NCBI GenBank assembly: GCA_029547805.1
Contig: JAKPOP010000014.1
Location: 186,001-250,000, forward strand
Length of the DNA: 64,000 nucleotides
From: Deltaproteobacteria bacterium
Lineage (GTDB): Bacteria > Myxococcota_A > UBA9042 > DTJE01
Direction: 5' to 3'
Part shown: in pieces, positions 26,123-33,843 of the stretch
Position numbering within the stretch: the first letter of the stretch is position 1
Layout of the letters: each line of letters starts with the position of its first letter
Notes under the pieces: model-generated
Databases searched by the model: none
Told to the model about the DNA's origin: nothing
Seen by the model: only the letters and a program-made list of their open reading frames with translations
Made by a program: the position numbers and the translations under genes

Positions 26123-27316
26123 ATGATCCGCAAGGCCCTGATCGAACGGATCTTCGAGGGCTTCTCGATCCAGCGGTGGAACGACATGGCCCGGCCCATG
26201 GACCTGGTGGAGATGGACAAGCACGGCCACAAACTGGCGCTGGTCTGGCTGATCGCCCGGGAGGAGGAGGACCAGGGGCGGCCGGTCCACTGGACCCACC
26301 TGATCGAGGGGGCGATCTTCGAACTCTTCCGCCGGATCGCCATCGCCGACATCAAGGCGCCGATCCAGCGGGACATCCGCCGGCGTTCCCCCCAGGTGGC
26401 GGCCCGCCTGGACGAGTTCGCGATCCGGAACCTCGGCCCCCTGCTTCCCGACGAGGCCCTCCGGGTCCGGATGATGGAGTACCTGCGGCCTGACGGGGAC
26501 TTCGACCCCGGAGCCCGGCGGATCCTCGAGGGCGCCCATGCCCTGGCGACGCGGTGGGAATATCACCTGTTGCGTCCCCTCAACGGCATCACCCACCGGA
26601 TCGAGGAACTGGACCGGCTCATGGAGAGGGACCTGGAACCCCACCTGGAGGTCCCGGGGGTCCGGAGCCTGATCACTCGGGCTCCCCATGCGGGATTCGG
26701 CGACCTGGTGGCCCAGTTGCGCTTCCAGGTCCGGTGGAGCCAGACCCCCCGGGTGCCCCGGACCTCGGTCCTGGGCCACTCGATGTACGTCGCCGTGCTG
26801 ACCTTCTTGTTGCTCCGGGAGATGGGGGCCTGTCCCCGGCGGCTCCGAAACGGGGTCTTCGGGGCCCTCTTCCACGACCTGCCCGAGACCTTGACCCGGG
26901 ACATCCCCTCTCCGATCAAGGGGTCGGACCCGGGCCTCCAGGAGGTCATCGGCCAGATCGAGCGGACCCTCGTGGAGGAGCAGGTCTACCCGCTGCTGCC
27001 CGGGGCCTGGGCCGCCGAACTCCGCTACCTGCTGGAGGACGAGTTCGGCTCCCGGATCCGGCGGGACGGGGCGGTGCACCGCGTCTCGACGGACGAGATG
27101 CAGGCCCTCGGCAACGAGGACCGGTTCGACGGCTACGACGGGGAGGTCGTGAAGGTCTGTGATCACCTGGCGGCCTTCGTGGAGGCCCGGGTCTCCCTGG
27201 GGATGGGCATCCGCACTCCCCACCTGGAACACGGCGTGAACCATCTCCGGGCCCTCTACCAGGGGCGCACGCTGGCCGGCCTGGACCTGGGGGCCCTCTA
27301 CGCCGACTTCGGGTGA
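26123..27316 (+). CDS. HD-domain phosphohydrolase-like protein
   Basis: The protein is 397 residues. GGAGG lies before the ATG at 26123, and a TAGAAT -10-like box sits at 26087-26092. The C-terminal half (about 195-390) has the HD-superfamily pattern: H in TSVLGHSMYV, then LFHDLPETLTRDIPSPIK with the HD pair, and VVKVCDHLAAFVEA with a later Asp. This resembles YfbR-like 5'-nucleotidase / HD_3 domains, which hydrolyse phosphomonoesters or nucleotides with a metal. The N-terminal half (1-190) also contains DKHGHKLALVWLIA and may be a degenerate second copy. The substrate is unknown. It is divergent from the glyA operon and overlaps the convergent radical SAM gene by 19 bases. Confidence 0.8.
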   Translation: MIRKALIERIFEGFSIQRWNDMARPMDLVEMDKHGHKLALVWLIAREEEDQGRPVHWTHLIEGAIFELFRRIAIADIKAPIQRDIRRRSPQVAARLDEFAIRNLGPLLPDEALRVRMMEYLRPDGDFDPGARRILEGAHALATRWEYHLLRPLNGITHRIEELDRLMERDLEPHLEVPGVRSLITRAPHAGFGDLVAQLRFQVRWSQTPRVPRTSVLGHSMYVAVLTFLLLREMGACPRRLRNGVFGALFHDLPETLTRDIPSPIKGSDPGLQEVIGQIERTLVEEQVYPLLPGAWAAELRYLLEDEFGSRIRRDGAVHRVSTDEMQALGNEDRFDGYDGEVVKVCDHLAAFVEARVSLGMGIRTPHLEHGVNHLRALYQGRTLAGLDLGALYADFG

Positions 27317-28443
27317 GGGTCCGGCGGAAGGGTCTCGGCTTCTTTCGCCTGAAGGTAGAGGCAACGGGCGAAGTCACCCCCGGGGGCCGGATAGAGATGC
27401 AGGGCGCCGCCCCGGCACCAGGCCCAGTGGTCGCAGGTGGCGCAGGGGCCCTTCCGGGTCCAGGACCGGTCCCGGAAGACCTGGAAGCGCTGTTCCCAGA
27501 CGTCGCGCAGCCGCTCCCGGCGGATGTCCCCCTGGTGAAAGGCCGGGGGCAGTTCGGGGCAAGCCCCGATCCGGCCGTCGGCCATCACCCCGGCCACCTC
27601 GACGCCGGCCCGGCACTGGGCCAGGTAGGGCCGGACCCGCCCCTCGAAGCGCCAGCCCAGGAAGCCCTCCTCCGAGTGCTCCGGGACCGGGAGGCGGGGG
27701 TCCTGGCGGGCCCGGAGCACCCACTCCAGCAGCGCCCGCACCTCGGCGGGTCCCGGGACCAGGTCCGGCCGCTCCCGGGCCCGGCCGATGGGCATCACCG
27801 GGGCCACCCGCCACAGGGGGACCCGCATCCCCGCCAGCAGTCCCCGCATGCGGTCCAGGTGGGGGATCGCCGGTCGGGTCAGGGTCGAGAGGGCCTCCAG
27901 TTTCCCCTGGAAGCCCGCCTCCTGCAGCAGCCGGATGGCCCGGGATGCCTTCTCGAAGGCCCCGGGGCCTCGTTGGGCGTCGTTGACCTCCGGGGGGCCG
28001 TCCAGGCTCACCGAGACGGACCCCATCCCGACCCGGACCAGGGCCCGGGCCCAGGCGGCGTCCAGCAGCAGGCCATTCGTGACCATGCCGTAGGCGAAGC
28101 CCCGGTCCCGGAGGGCCTCGAAGACCCGGAGGATGTCCGGCTTCAGCAGCGGCTCGCCGCCGGTCACCGCCACCATCACGGTCCGGGGGTCGAAGTCCTG
28201 GGCCACCTGGTCCACCACCGCGACCCACTCCCCGGCATCCAGTTCCTGGCGGGGCCCGTCCCCTGTGCAGGAGGACCCGCAGTAGGCACAGGCCAGATTG
28301 CACCGGCGGGTCACCTCCAGGAAGAGATACCGGAGGGGGTGTTCCCGGGCCTTCTGGTCCAGCCGTTCGGCGTGGGCGCGCCAGGTGGCCAGGTACCGCT
28401 CCCGGGGGCTGCGGGGGTCCGGGGCGCCGGCGGGGTCGTCCAT
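27298..28443 (-). CDS. Radical SAM/SPASM-domain enzyme
   Basis: The protein is 381 residues. The radical SAM cluster motif TRRCNLACAYCGSSC gives C48, C52 and C55 (CX3CX2C). AVTGGEPLLKPDI is the SAM-binding GGE motif and SVSLDGPPEVND a conserved barrel strand. The C-terminal SPASM region (about 275-360) has CRAGVEVAGVMADGRIGACP, then GPCATCDHWAWCRGG, cysteines for auxiliary Fe-S clusters. SPASM enzymes typically modify ribosomal peptides or proteins, or mature other enzymes. The gene starts eight bases after the stop of a lipoprotein gene with repeated YGPxP motifs, making that lipoprotein the prime candidate substrate. This recalls the rSAM/lipoprotein systems described in Bacteroidetes. Confidence 0.85.
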   Translation of the reverse strand: MDDPAGAPDPRSPRERYLATWRAHAERLDQKAREHPLRYLFLEVTRRCNLACAYCGSSCTGDGPRQELDAGEWVAVVDQVAQDFDPRTVMVAVTGGEPLLKPDILRVFEALRDRGFAYGMVTNGLLLDAAWARALVRVGMGSVSVSLDGPPEVNDAQRGPGAFEKASRAIRLLQEAGFQGKLEALSTLTRPAIPHLDRMRGLLAGMRVPLWRVAPVMPIGRARERPDLVPGPAEVRALLEWVLRARQDPRLPVPEHSEEGFLGWRFEGRVRPYLAQCRAGVEVAGVMADGRIGACPELPPAFHQGDIRRERLRDVWEQRFQVFRDRSWTRKGPCATCDHWAWCRGGALHLYPAPGGDFARCLYLQAKEAETLPPDPHPKSA

Positions 28444-28451
28444 CGAGGCCC

Positions 28452-29210
28452 TCAGCGAGAGGGATTCGGGGGCGGGGGCCCGTAGAGGACCACGGGCACG
28501 CCGTCTTGCGACCCGTCGGCCGGTTCGGCGTCGGCCGCGTCCACCGACGGCAGGTCCTGGCCCTCCACCACGTCCTGCGAGGGGGTTCCCTCGGTGCAGA
28601 GATACCACTGGGACCCGGTGCAAGGGTCGGAGATGGGGTGGCTCTTGTCGCAGTAGTAGTTCTCGCCCCACCCCTTGCAGTCGTCGTCGCTGGTGCAGGG
28701 CGGCGGCCCGTAGGCCACCACCGGTTCGCAGTCCCGGGAGACGTCGGCCGGGAGGTCCGCCGGGACCACGTCCAGGGGCTCCACCGCGTCGCCCTGGCGG
28801 CAGAGGGGCCAGGTCACGCTCCCTCCGCAGGGGTCCGTGAAGACATTGGCGGTGTCGCAGTACCAGCCGGCGCCGTACCGTTGGCGGCAGTCTTCGTCCG
28901 TCTCGCAGGGCTGGGGCCCGTAGTAGGTCACCTGCGGGCAGTCGGTCGGGAGGTCCGTGCCGGAGATCTGGTCCACCAGGGCCCCGTCCGACGGGGAGGG
29001 GTCCGGGGCAGTCCCATCCGGCGCCACGGAGTCCTCGGGCGTCGAGGTCTCCACGACGTCCACCGGGGAGGAGGCATCCTCGCTGCCGGGGGCCAGGCAC
29101 CCGGCGGACCCGGCGAAGAGGCCCCCGGACAGCACCATCGAGACCCACCGGAAGAACCGGGCCAGGCCGCTTCGGCCCAGGTCGATCAGCGCCATCAGCA
29201 CCATCAGCAT
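28452..29210 (-). CDS. Lipoprotein with repeated YGPxP motifs; candidate radical SAM substrate
   Basis: The protein is 252 residues. The ATG at 29210 (MLMVLMALIDLGRSG) is preceded by GGGAGG at good spacing. A signal with lipobox SAGC gives lipid-anchored C38. An Asp/Pro-rich linker follows. Then come two homologous Cys modules: CPQVTYYGPQPCETDEDC...CDTANVFTDPC and CEPVVAYGPPPCTSDDDC...CDKSHPISDPC. The protein ends VPVVLYGPPPPNPSR, a third copy of the motif at the very C-terminus. The radical SAM/SPASM gene follows after eight bases. Repeated, conserved short motifs next to a dedicated rSAM enzyme suggest post-translational modification; this is inference. It is probably exported and outer-membrane anchored. 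Confidence 0.7.
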   Translation of the reverse strand: MLMVLMALIDLGRSGLARFFRWVSMVLSGGLFAGSAGCLAPGSEDASSPVDVVETSTPEDSVAPDGTAPDPSPSDGALVDQISGTDLPTDCPQVTYYGPQPCETDEDCRQRYGAGWYCDTANVFTDPCGGSVTWPLCRQGDAVEPLDVVPADLPADVSRDCEPVVAYGPPPCTSDDDCKGWGENYYCDKSHPISDPCTGSQWYLCTEGTPSQDVVEGQDLPSVDAADAEPADGSQDGVPVVLYGPPPPNPSR

Positions 29211-29271
29211 GGGCAACCTCCCGGGTGGCGACGAGGGCATTATAGGAATGCGGGATTCCGAAATGCAACGG

Positions 29272-29847
29272 CTACCGGAGGTCTCCTGGACCCGTCGATT
29301 GCGGTGGCGGGGTCCCGTAGTCCCGGAACAGGGCCCGGTCCCGATCCCCGTCCCGGAGCCGCTTGTCGGCCAGGGCCTGGACGACCTCCGGCGGGAGCCT
29401 GGACAGGGCGTCCTTGTGCCGCAGGGGTGGGCGGTCCGGCTCCGGGTGAATCTCCAGCGCGTCACACAGCAGGATCACCCGGTCCCCCGAGTCCAGCCGA
29501 TCCACCACCACCAGTTCGGCGCTGCCGCAGGTCCCGGGGAGGCGGGGCAATCCCGAGGCGGTCCGCTCCCAGGGGATGCCGGAAAGCTTGTCCGGGCGGT
29601 CACGGGCCGACAGGAGCCCCAGGCGCGGCAGCAGGTCCTCCTGGCCCTCGGCCAGCAGGTGCAGCACCATCCGGCCGCTGCGCTGCACCAGGGAGAAGGT
29701 GTGGTTCCGTGGGGACATGGCCACCGCGACCCGCATCCGGTCCGGAACCAGCGTCACCGGGATCACCCAGGTGGCGATCTGGGCCCCGTCGCGACCCTCG
29801 GCCCGAGAACTGATGACGAAGACCTCGTGGTTGGTCAGGTGGAACAT
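29272..29847 (-). CDS. Flavin reductase-like protein with C-terminal YGTPPP
   Basis: The protein is 191 residues from ATG 29847, with GAGGAGG seven bases upstream. Residues 1-150 match the flavin-reductase-like (split-barrel FMN-binding) family: HEVFVISSRAEGRDGAQIAT, RMRVAVAMSPRNHTFSLV, SGRMVLHLLAEGQ and GSAELVVVDRL. Such proteins bind FMN and reduce flavin or other substrates with NAD(P)H. The tail is unusual: it ends RALFRDYGTPPPQSTGPGDLR, close to the YGPPP motif of the lipoprotein encoded 61 bases downstream. Whether this is coincidence is open. It sits between the flippase and the lipoprotein/radical SAM pair on one strand. Confidence 0.75.
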   Translation of the reverse strand: MFHLTNHEVFVISSRAEGRDGAQIATWVIPVTLVPDRMRVAVAMSPRNHTFSLVQRSGRMVLHLLAEGQEDLLPRLGLLSARDRPDKLSGIPWERTASGLPRLPGTCGSAELVVVDRLDSGDRVILLCDALEIHPEPDRPPLRHKDALSRLPPEVVQALADKRLRDGDRDRALFRDYGTPPPQSTGPGDLR

Positions 29848-29910
29848 CGGGATCCTCCTCCAGGCACGACAGGCACCCGGTCGCAAGGGAGGCGGGCCGT
29901 CGGTCGGGTC

Positions 29911-31437
29911 TCACCCCGTCGCGTCGGATTCCGGGGCCGACCGGCGCCGCAGCAGGGCCCGCTCCTCGGGTCCCAGCGACAGCATCAGGAACGACGCCAG
30001 GTAGAGCAGGCCCCCCGGCAGGGCCAGCAGCACCACCTCGGCCAGGGTTCCGGGTTCCCACAGGGAGCGCAGGCCCATGCCCGCAGCCACCAGCAGCGCC
30101 GCCGGGAGGAGGCAGCCGCCCCAGGTTCGCCAGGCGAACCGTCCCCAGGACATCCCGATGGACCGTGCCCCGGCGTCCGCCACGAACAGCGCGTCGACCA
30201 GCAGTGCCGCGCAGACCGTCCCGAGGGCGATCCCCACCAGGCCCAGGGGATGCACCAGCAGGATGCTGGCGACCAGGTTCACGATCATGCCGGCCGCCGC
30301 CGCCAGGGCCGTGAAGCGGTGGCGGCCCGTCATCGTGAAGACGGCCGAGATCACCCACTGGGGCAACGACAGCGTCAGGGCCAGCAGCAGCAGCGTCATC
30401 ACCGGGGCCCCGGCCACGAAGGAGTCGCCGACCCAGTGTCGCAGGGCGTCCTCGCCAAAGACCGCCGAGGAGGCACAGAGCAGCCCCGCCGGGGCCACTG
30501 CCAGTCGGGACCCCAGGAGGGTCAGGCGCCGGAGCCCCTGGGCGTCCCCGGCACCGCCCATCCGGGCTGCCAGGGGCGTCAGGTTGTTCACGAAGGGCTT
30601 CAGGAGCAGCACCGCGTACTCGGCAATCTTCAGCGGGACGGCATAGAGGGCCACCATCGAGAGGCCCAGGAACCACTGGACCAGCAGCACGTCCGTCCGC
30701 AGCAGCACCAGCGAGGCCACCGAGACCAGGAACTGGAAGACCCCGAAGGAGGTCGCCTCCCGGAGCAGGGCGCGATCGAAGAGTCGCAGCGACAGGCGCA
30801 GGTCCGGGACCAGGCGCAGCGTCGCCAGGACATAGGCCGCGTGCTCCAGCGCGAAGGCGCCCAGGTTGACCAGGGCCACCGCCACCAGTCCATGGCCCAG
30901 GGAGAGGACCGCCCAGGTTCCGGCCCCCAGCAGCAGGCTGGAGCCGATCTGGATCAGGGCCAGCAGGGCGATGTGCTGGTTCCCGAACAGGACCCCCCGG
31001 AAGATCCCGAAGGGCAGCGACACGGCCCAGGTCCGGGCGCTCAGGATCAGCAGCACGGCGACGGCCCGTCCCCGGGCGTCCTCGGGGATGTCCAGCAGGG
31101 GTCCATAGAACAGTGACAGCCCGCCGGTCAGCAGGACCGCCACCAGGGCGAGTCCCAGGTAGATGCCCAGGATCGTGCTGACCATCCGGTTCCGGTACTC
31201 GATGGCCCCGCTGCCCCGGGAACTGGCGACGAACTTCACGACCCCGGGCCCCAGGCCGAAGTCCAGCAGCGTGAAGAAGCCCAGGACCGAGAAGGCCAGG
31301 GCCCAGAGGCCGTATTCCTGTTCCCCCAGGGTCCCGATCACCAGGGGAACCAGCACCACCTGGACCCCGAAGGTCACCGCGAACTGGGCATAGCTGGCCA
31401 GGGTGTGCCGGGCGACCCGGCGGGCGTCCTCGTGCAC
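29911..31437 (-). CDS. Polysaccharide flippase (Wzx/MATE-like)
   Basis: The protein is 508 residues with about 14 hydrophobic segments, the size and pattern of polysaccharide biosynthesis exporters (PST/MVF superfamily). The N-terminus HTLASYAQFAVTFGVQVVLV and the following IGTLGEQEYGLWALAFSVLG resemble the start of O-antigen flippases. These inner-membrane proteins flip lipid-linked oligosaccharides to the periplasm. No glycosyltransferase genes lie next to it; instead the flavin-reductase-like, lipoprotein and radical SAM genes follow on the same strand (63-base gap). Confidence 0.82.
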   Translation of the reverse strand: MHEDARRVARHTLASYAQFAVTFGVQVVLVPLVIGTLGEQEYGLWALAFSVLGFFTLLDFGLGPGVVKFVASSRGSGAIEYRNRMVSTILGIYLGLALVAVLLTGGLSLFYGPLLDIPEDARGRAVAVLLILSARTWAVSLPFGIFRGVLFGNQHIALLALIQIGSSLLLGAGTWAVLSLGHGLVAVALVNLGAFALEHAAYVLATLRLVPDLRLSLRLFDRALLREATSFGVFQFLVSVASLVLLRTDVLLVQWFLGLSMVALYAVPLKIAEYAVLLLKPFVNNLTPLAARMGGAGDAQGLRRLTLLGSRLAVAPAGLLCASSAVFGEDALRHWVGDSFVAGAPVMTLLLLALTLSLPQWVISAVFTMTGRHRFTALAAAAGMIVNLVASILLVHPLGLVGIALGTVCAALLVDALFVADAGARSIGMSWGRFAWRTWGGCLLPAALLVAAGMGLRSLWEPGTLAEVVLLALPGGLLYLASFLMLSLGPEERALLRRRSAPESDATG

Positions 31438-31729
31438 GGCGGCATCCTGGCGGGGGCCTCCGGCGGGACCGCTGCCGACACCCCCGCGGCTGTCGGGACG
31501 CCCGAGTATGGCCCCGGTTGTCGCGATGGGGCAAGAAAGCCGGAGGCCCTTCGCGCCCGCCGGGGCGAGAACCGGTGTCCTGGGGCCGAATCCCGACCCG
31601 GACCGCGACCGAACAACCTGGCAGAGGAGGCCGTCCTGAGGCTCCCAAGGGACACGTCAGGACCTCGACGGGTTCCTGCCGGGGTCGCGCTCCCCTCGGG
31701 AGGTCCGGGGACGGGGGAATCCGCGGCGG

Positions 31730-32014
31730 TCAGGCGAGGGCCTTCGGGACCTTGTAGTTCAGTTCCCGGTCGATCTGGTCCCCGGCCAGTTTCTCGATCA
31801 CGAAGGGCAGGTCCATCGTGACCTCCACCGCGTCGTCGGTGACCACCACGGTGGCAGATGTCCCCTTGCCCGACAGGTCGAAGCCCGTCGCGTTCGGGGT
31901 CACCTTCATCATGTACTTGCGGGCCAGGTTCTCGGCCATCGGGGCCACCCGGCGCAGGGCCTCGTCCTTGCCCAATGCGTGCGTGAACCGGTAGTTCCTC
32001 TTGCCCACGGTCAT
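31730..32014 (-). CDS. Polyhydroxyalkanoate-system family protein
   Basis: The protein is 94 residues and resembles the short PHA_gran_rgn family encoded near polyhydroxyalkanoate genes: FTHALGKDEALRRVAPMAENLARKY is the helix, then DLSGKGTSATVVVTDDAVEVTMDLP and a helical tail. The role is poorly defined in the family (cytoplasmic, possibly a lipid/START-like fold). The start is uncertain. AGGAG touches the ATG at 32014 directly, while a GTG two codons later (32008) has ideal spacing. No PHA synthase or phasin is nearby. The 292 bases on its downstream side, up to the flippase start at 31437, show no gene. Confidence 0.6.
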   Translation of the reverse strand: MTVGKRNYRFTHALGKDEALRRVAPMAENLARKYMMKVTPNATGFDLSGKGTSATVVVTDDAVEVTMDLPFVIEKLAGDQIDRELNYKVPKALA

Positions 32015-32108
32015 CTCCTGTCAAGGAAAGAACTCGGCCTTCCTATCCCTCGGAGCCCCTGGCGTCAAGGCCCCAATGGGACTCCGGGTGTCCGGGGAAC
32101 CCCAACTT

Positions 32109-33761
32109 CCCCGTTCCGCCGTCAAAAACATAGAGATACCCCGTTGGCCCCGTGATCTCACGGGTTTCGAATGCGCGCTAGTTACACGGCAATCACCAAC
32201 GAGGGGAACCGATCACGCAGCAGGGCGCGCTTACTTTCCAGTACGAAATCGAGGGAGGGTCGAACGGGCTGACAGGGCTGGCGGGGCTGCCGGCGTACAT
32301 GGACCTTGCGGCGGTCGCCGGGCTGCGCAAGTCGATTGGGCGGCACGTGCAGGTGCGGGCGGGAAGCCAGGGGTGGACGGACGCCCAGCAGATCCTGTCG
32401 CTCGTGTTGCTGAACGTGGCGGGCGGGGACAGCGTGGACGACCTCCGGAAGCTGGAGAAGGACGAGGGCTTCTGCCGCGTGCGGATGCGGACGGATCTGG
32501 CTTTGGCTGCCCCGACGCGAACGACTGGAGGTCGAACGGCGCTGGCGGAAGGAGAAGAAGCGGGCGGTGCCCTCGCCGTCTGCGGTGTTCCGGTATCTGG
32601 CGGCATTCCACGACCCTGAGCAAGAGCCACTGCGCCACGCGGAGGGCGCACCGGATGCGTTCATTCCTGCACCGAACGCGGCGCTGATCGTCACCACGAA
32701 GGATGCCGCCCTGCTACAAGCACTGCCCGGCGTACCAGCCGTTCAACGTGTACTGGGCCGAGCAGCAGGCGATCCTGAACACGGAGTTCCGGGACGGGAA
32801 CGTCCCGGCGGGGTATCAGCAGTTGCGGGTCTTGAAGGAGTCGTTGACCTTCCTGCCCCCGCAGGGGAAGCGTGCCCGGACGCGGTCGGACACGGCGGGG
32901 TATCCGCTCGACCTGATGAGATACTACGCGCCTGGCGAGGATCCGCGCTTCGGCAAGATCGAGTTTGCCTTCTCGTGCGACGTGACTCCCTCGTTCAAGA
33001 TGGCGGTATCGGAGGTCAAGGGTGCCCCCGAATACCGCTACCTGGCGACGCGGGAACTGCTTGCCGAGCAGGAACTGCCGGGGCTCGCCCCTCAGCAGCA
33101 GGAGATGCCATTCCCGACGATGGACTTCGAGGGGAACCGGTACAAGATCTTCGGGATCGTGACGAACATGGACTGGGAGGGCGAGAAGCTCAGCCACTGG
33201 CAGCACGAGCGTTGCGGCAAGAGCGAGGAGGCGCACGCGGTGCTGAAGAACGACCTCGCCGGAGGACGACTTCCTTCCCAGCTCTTCGGCGCGAACGCGG
33301 CGTGGTGGTGGTTGGCGGTGCTCGCCTTCAACCTGAACTCGATCATGAAGCGCCGCGTCCTGGGCAGGGGCTTTGCGGAGAAGCGGCTGAAGGCGATCCG
33401 CTTCTTGCTGATCAACCTGCCTGGCCGCGTGCTCGAACGGGCCCGCCGGCTGATCGTCCGGCTGGTCGAGTCGCCAATGGCGACGCTCCTCCTGGAGGTG
33501 AGGTGCAGAATCCTAGGACTGGTGCGGGTTTCCGCTGGCTAACGCCCCGGAGACCCGCACCCCGAAGCAATGGTGATGATGGCTTGATGGACGGATGAGT
33601 CTGCCCAAAGGGCGCCCTGGCGACCCCTCTGGGACCACCGGACGCCCCTGATGCCTCGGCAGGTGCGGGCTTCGACGCCCGCGGTGCCCCAAGGAGGCGT
33701 GACCAGACCCCGACAAAGGACCCTACGCGACCCAGGCGGTGGATTCTGGTGGATTTTGGAT
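32109..33761 (+). mobile_element. Decayed IS1380-type element, copy 1 (1653 bp)
   Basis: The borders are defined by comparison with the second copy at 36676-37380: both begin CCCCGTTCCGCCGTCAAAA and end in GGATTTTGGAT. The transposase coding region inside is broken. Near the left end CCCGTGA and TCACGGG form an inverted repeat (about 32152-32168). Near the right end GCGGGTTTCC pairs with GGAGACCCGC (about 33525-33558). I found no matching terminal inverted repeats at the outer borders, so the true element ends are uncertain. Composition is lower in GC than the neighbouring genome. Confidence 0.7.
32212..33542 (+). pseudogene. IS1380 family transposase, frameshifted and internally deleted
   Basis: Reading shifts between three frames. 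Frame 1 (from about 32212, no clear start codon) gives FQYEIEGGSNGLTGLAGL and QILSLVLLNVAGGDSVDDLR. A second frame (about 32500-32690) gives RWRKEKKRAVPSPSAVFRYL and FIPAPNAAL. The third (32703-33542) gives KHCPAYQPFNVYWAEQ, EFRDGNVPAGYQQLRVL, RSDTAGYPLDLMRYY and GKSEEAHAVLKNDLAGGRLPS. Between the second and third pieces about 80 residues, including the first DDE aspartate region of IS1380 transposases, are missing. The protein cannot be active. Confidence 0.8.
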
Positions 33762-33843
33762 TTGATTTTCTCCACCCAGATCTCCTAGCCTTCAATCAGA
33801 CGCCTTGGATGGCGTGGTTAGTCGCCTTCGAAAGAGGCGTGCA

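Noticed and set aside
24470-27364. 964-codon extension of the glyA frame upstream
   Set aside because: The extra N-terminal part is antisense to the HD-domain gene; the ThiC-like gene, the AAGGAGG site and family length fix the glyA start at 25759.
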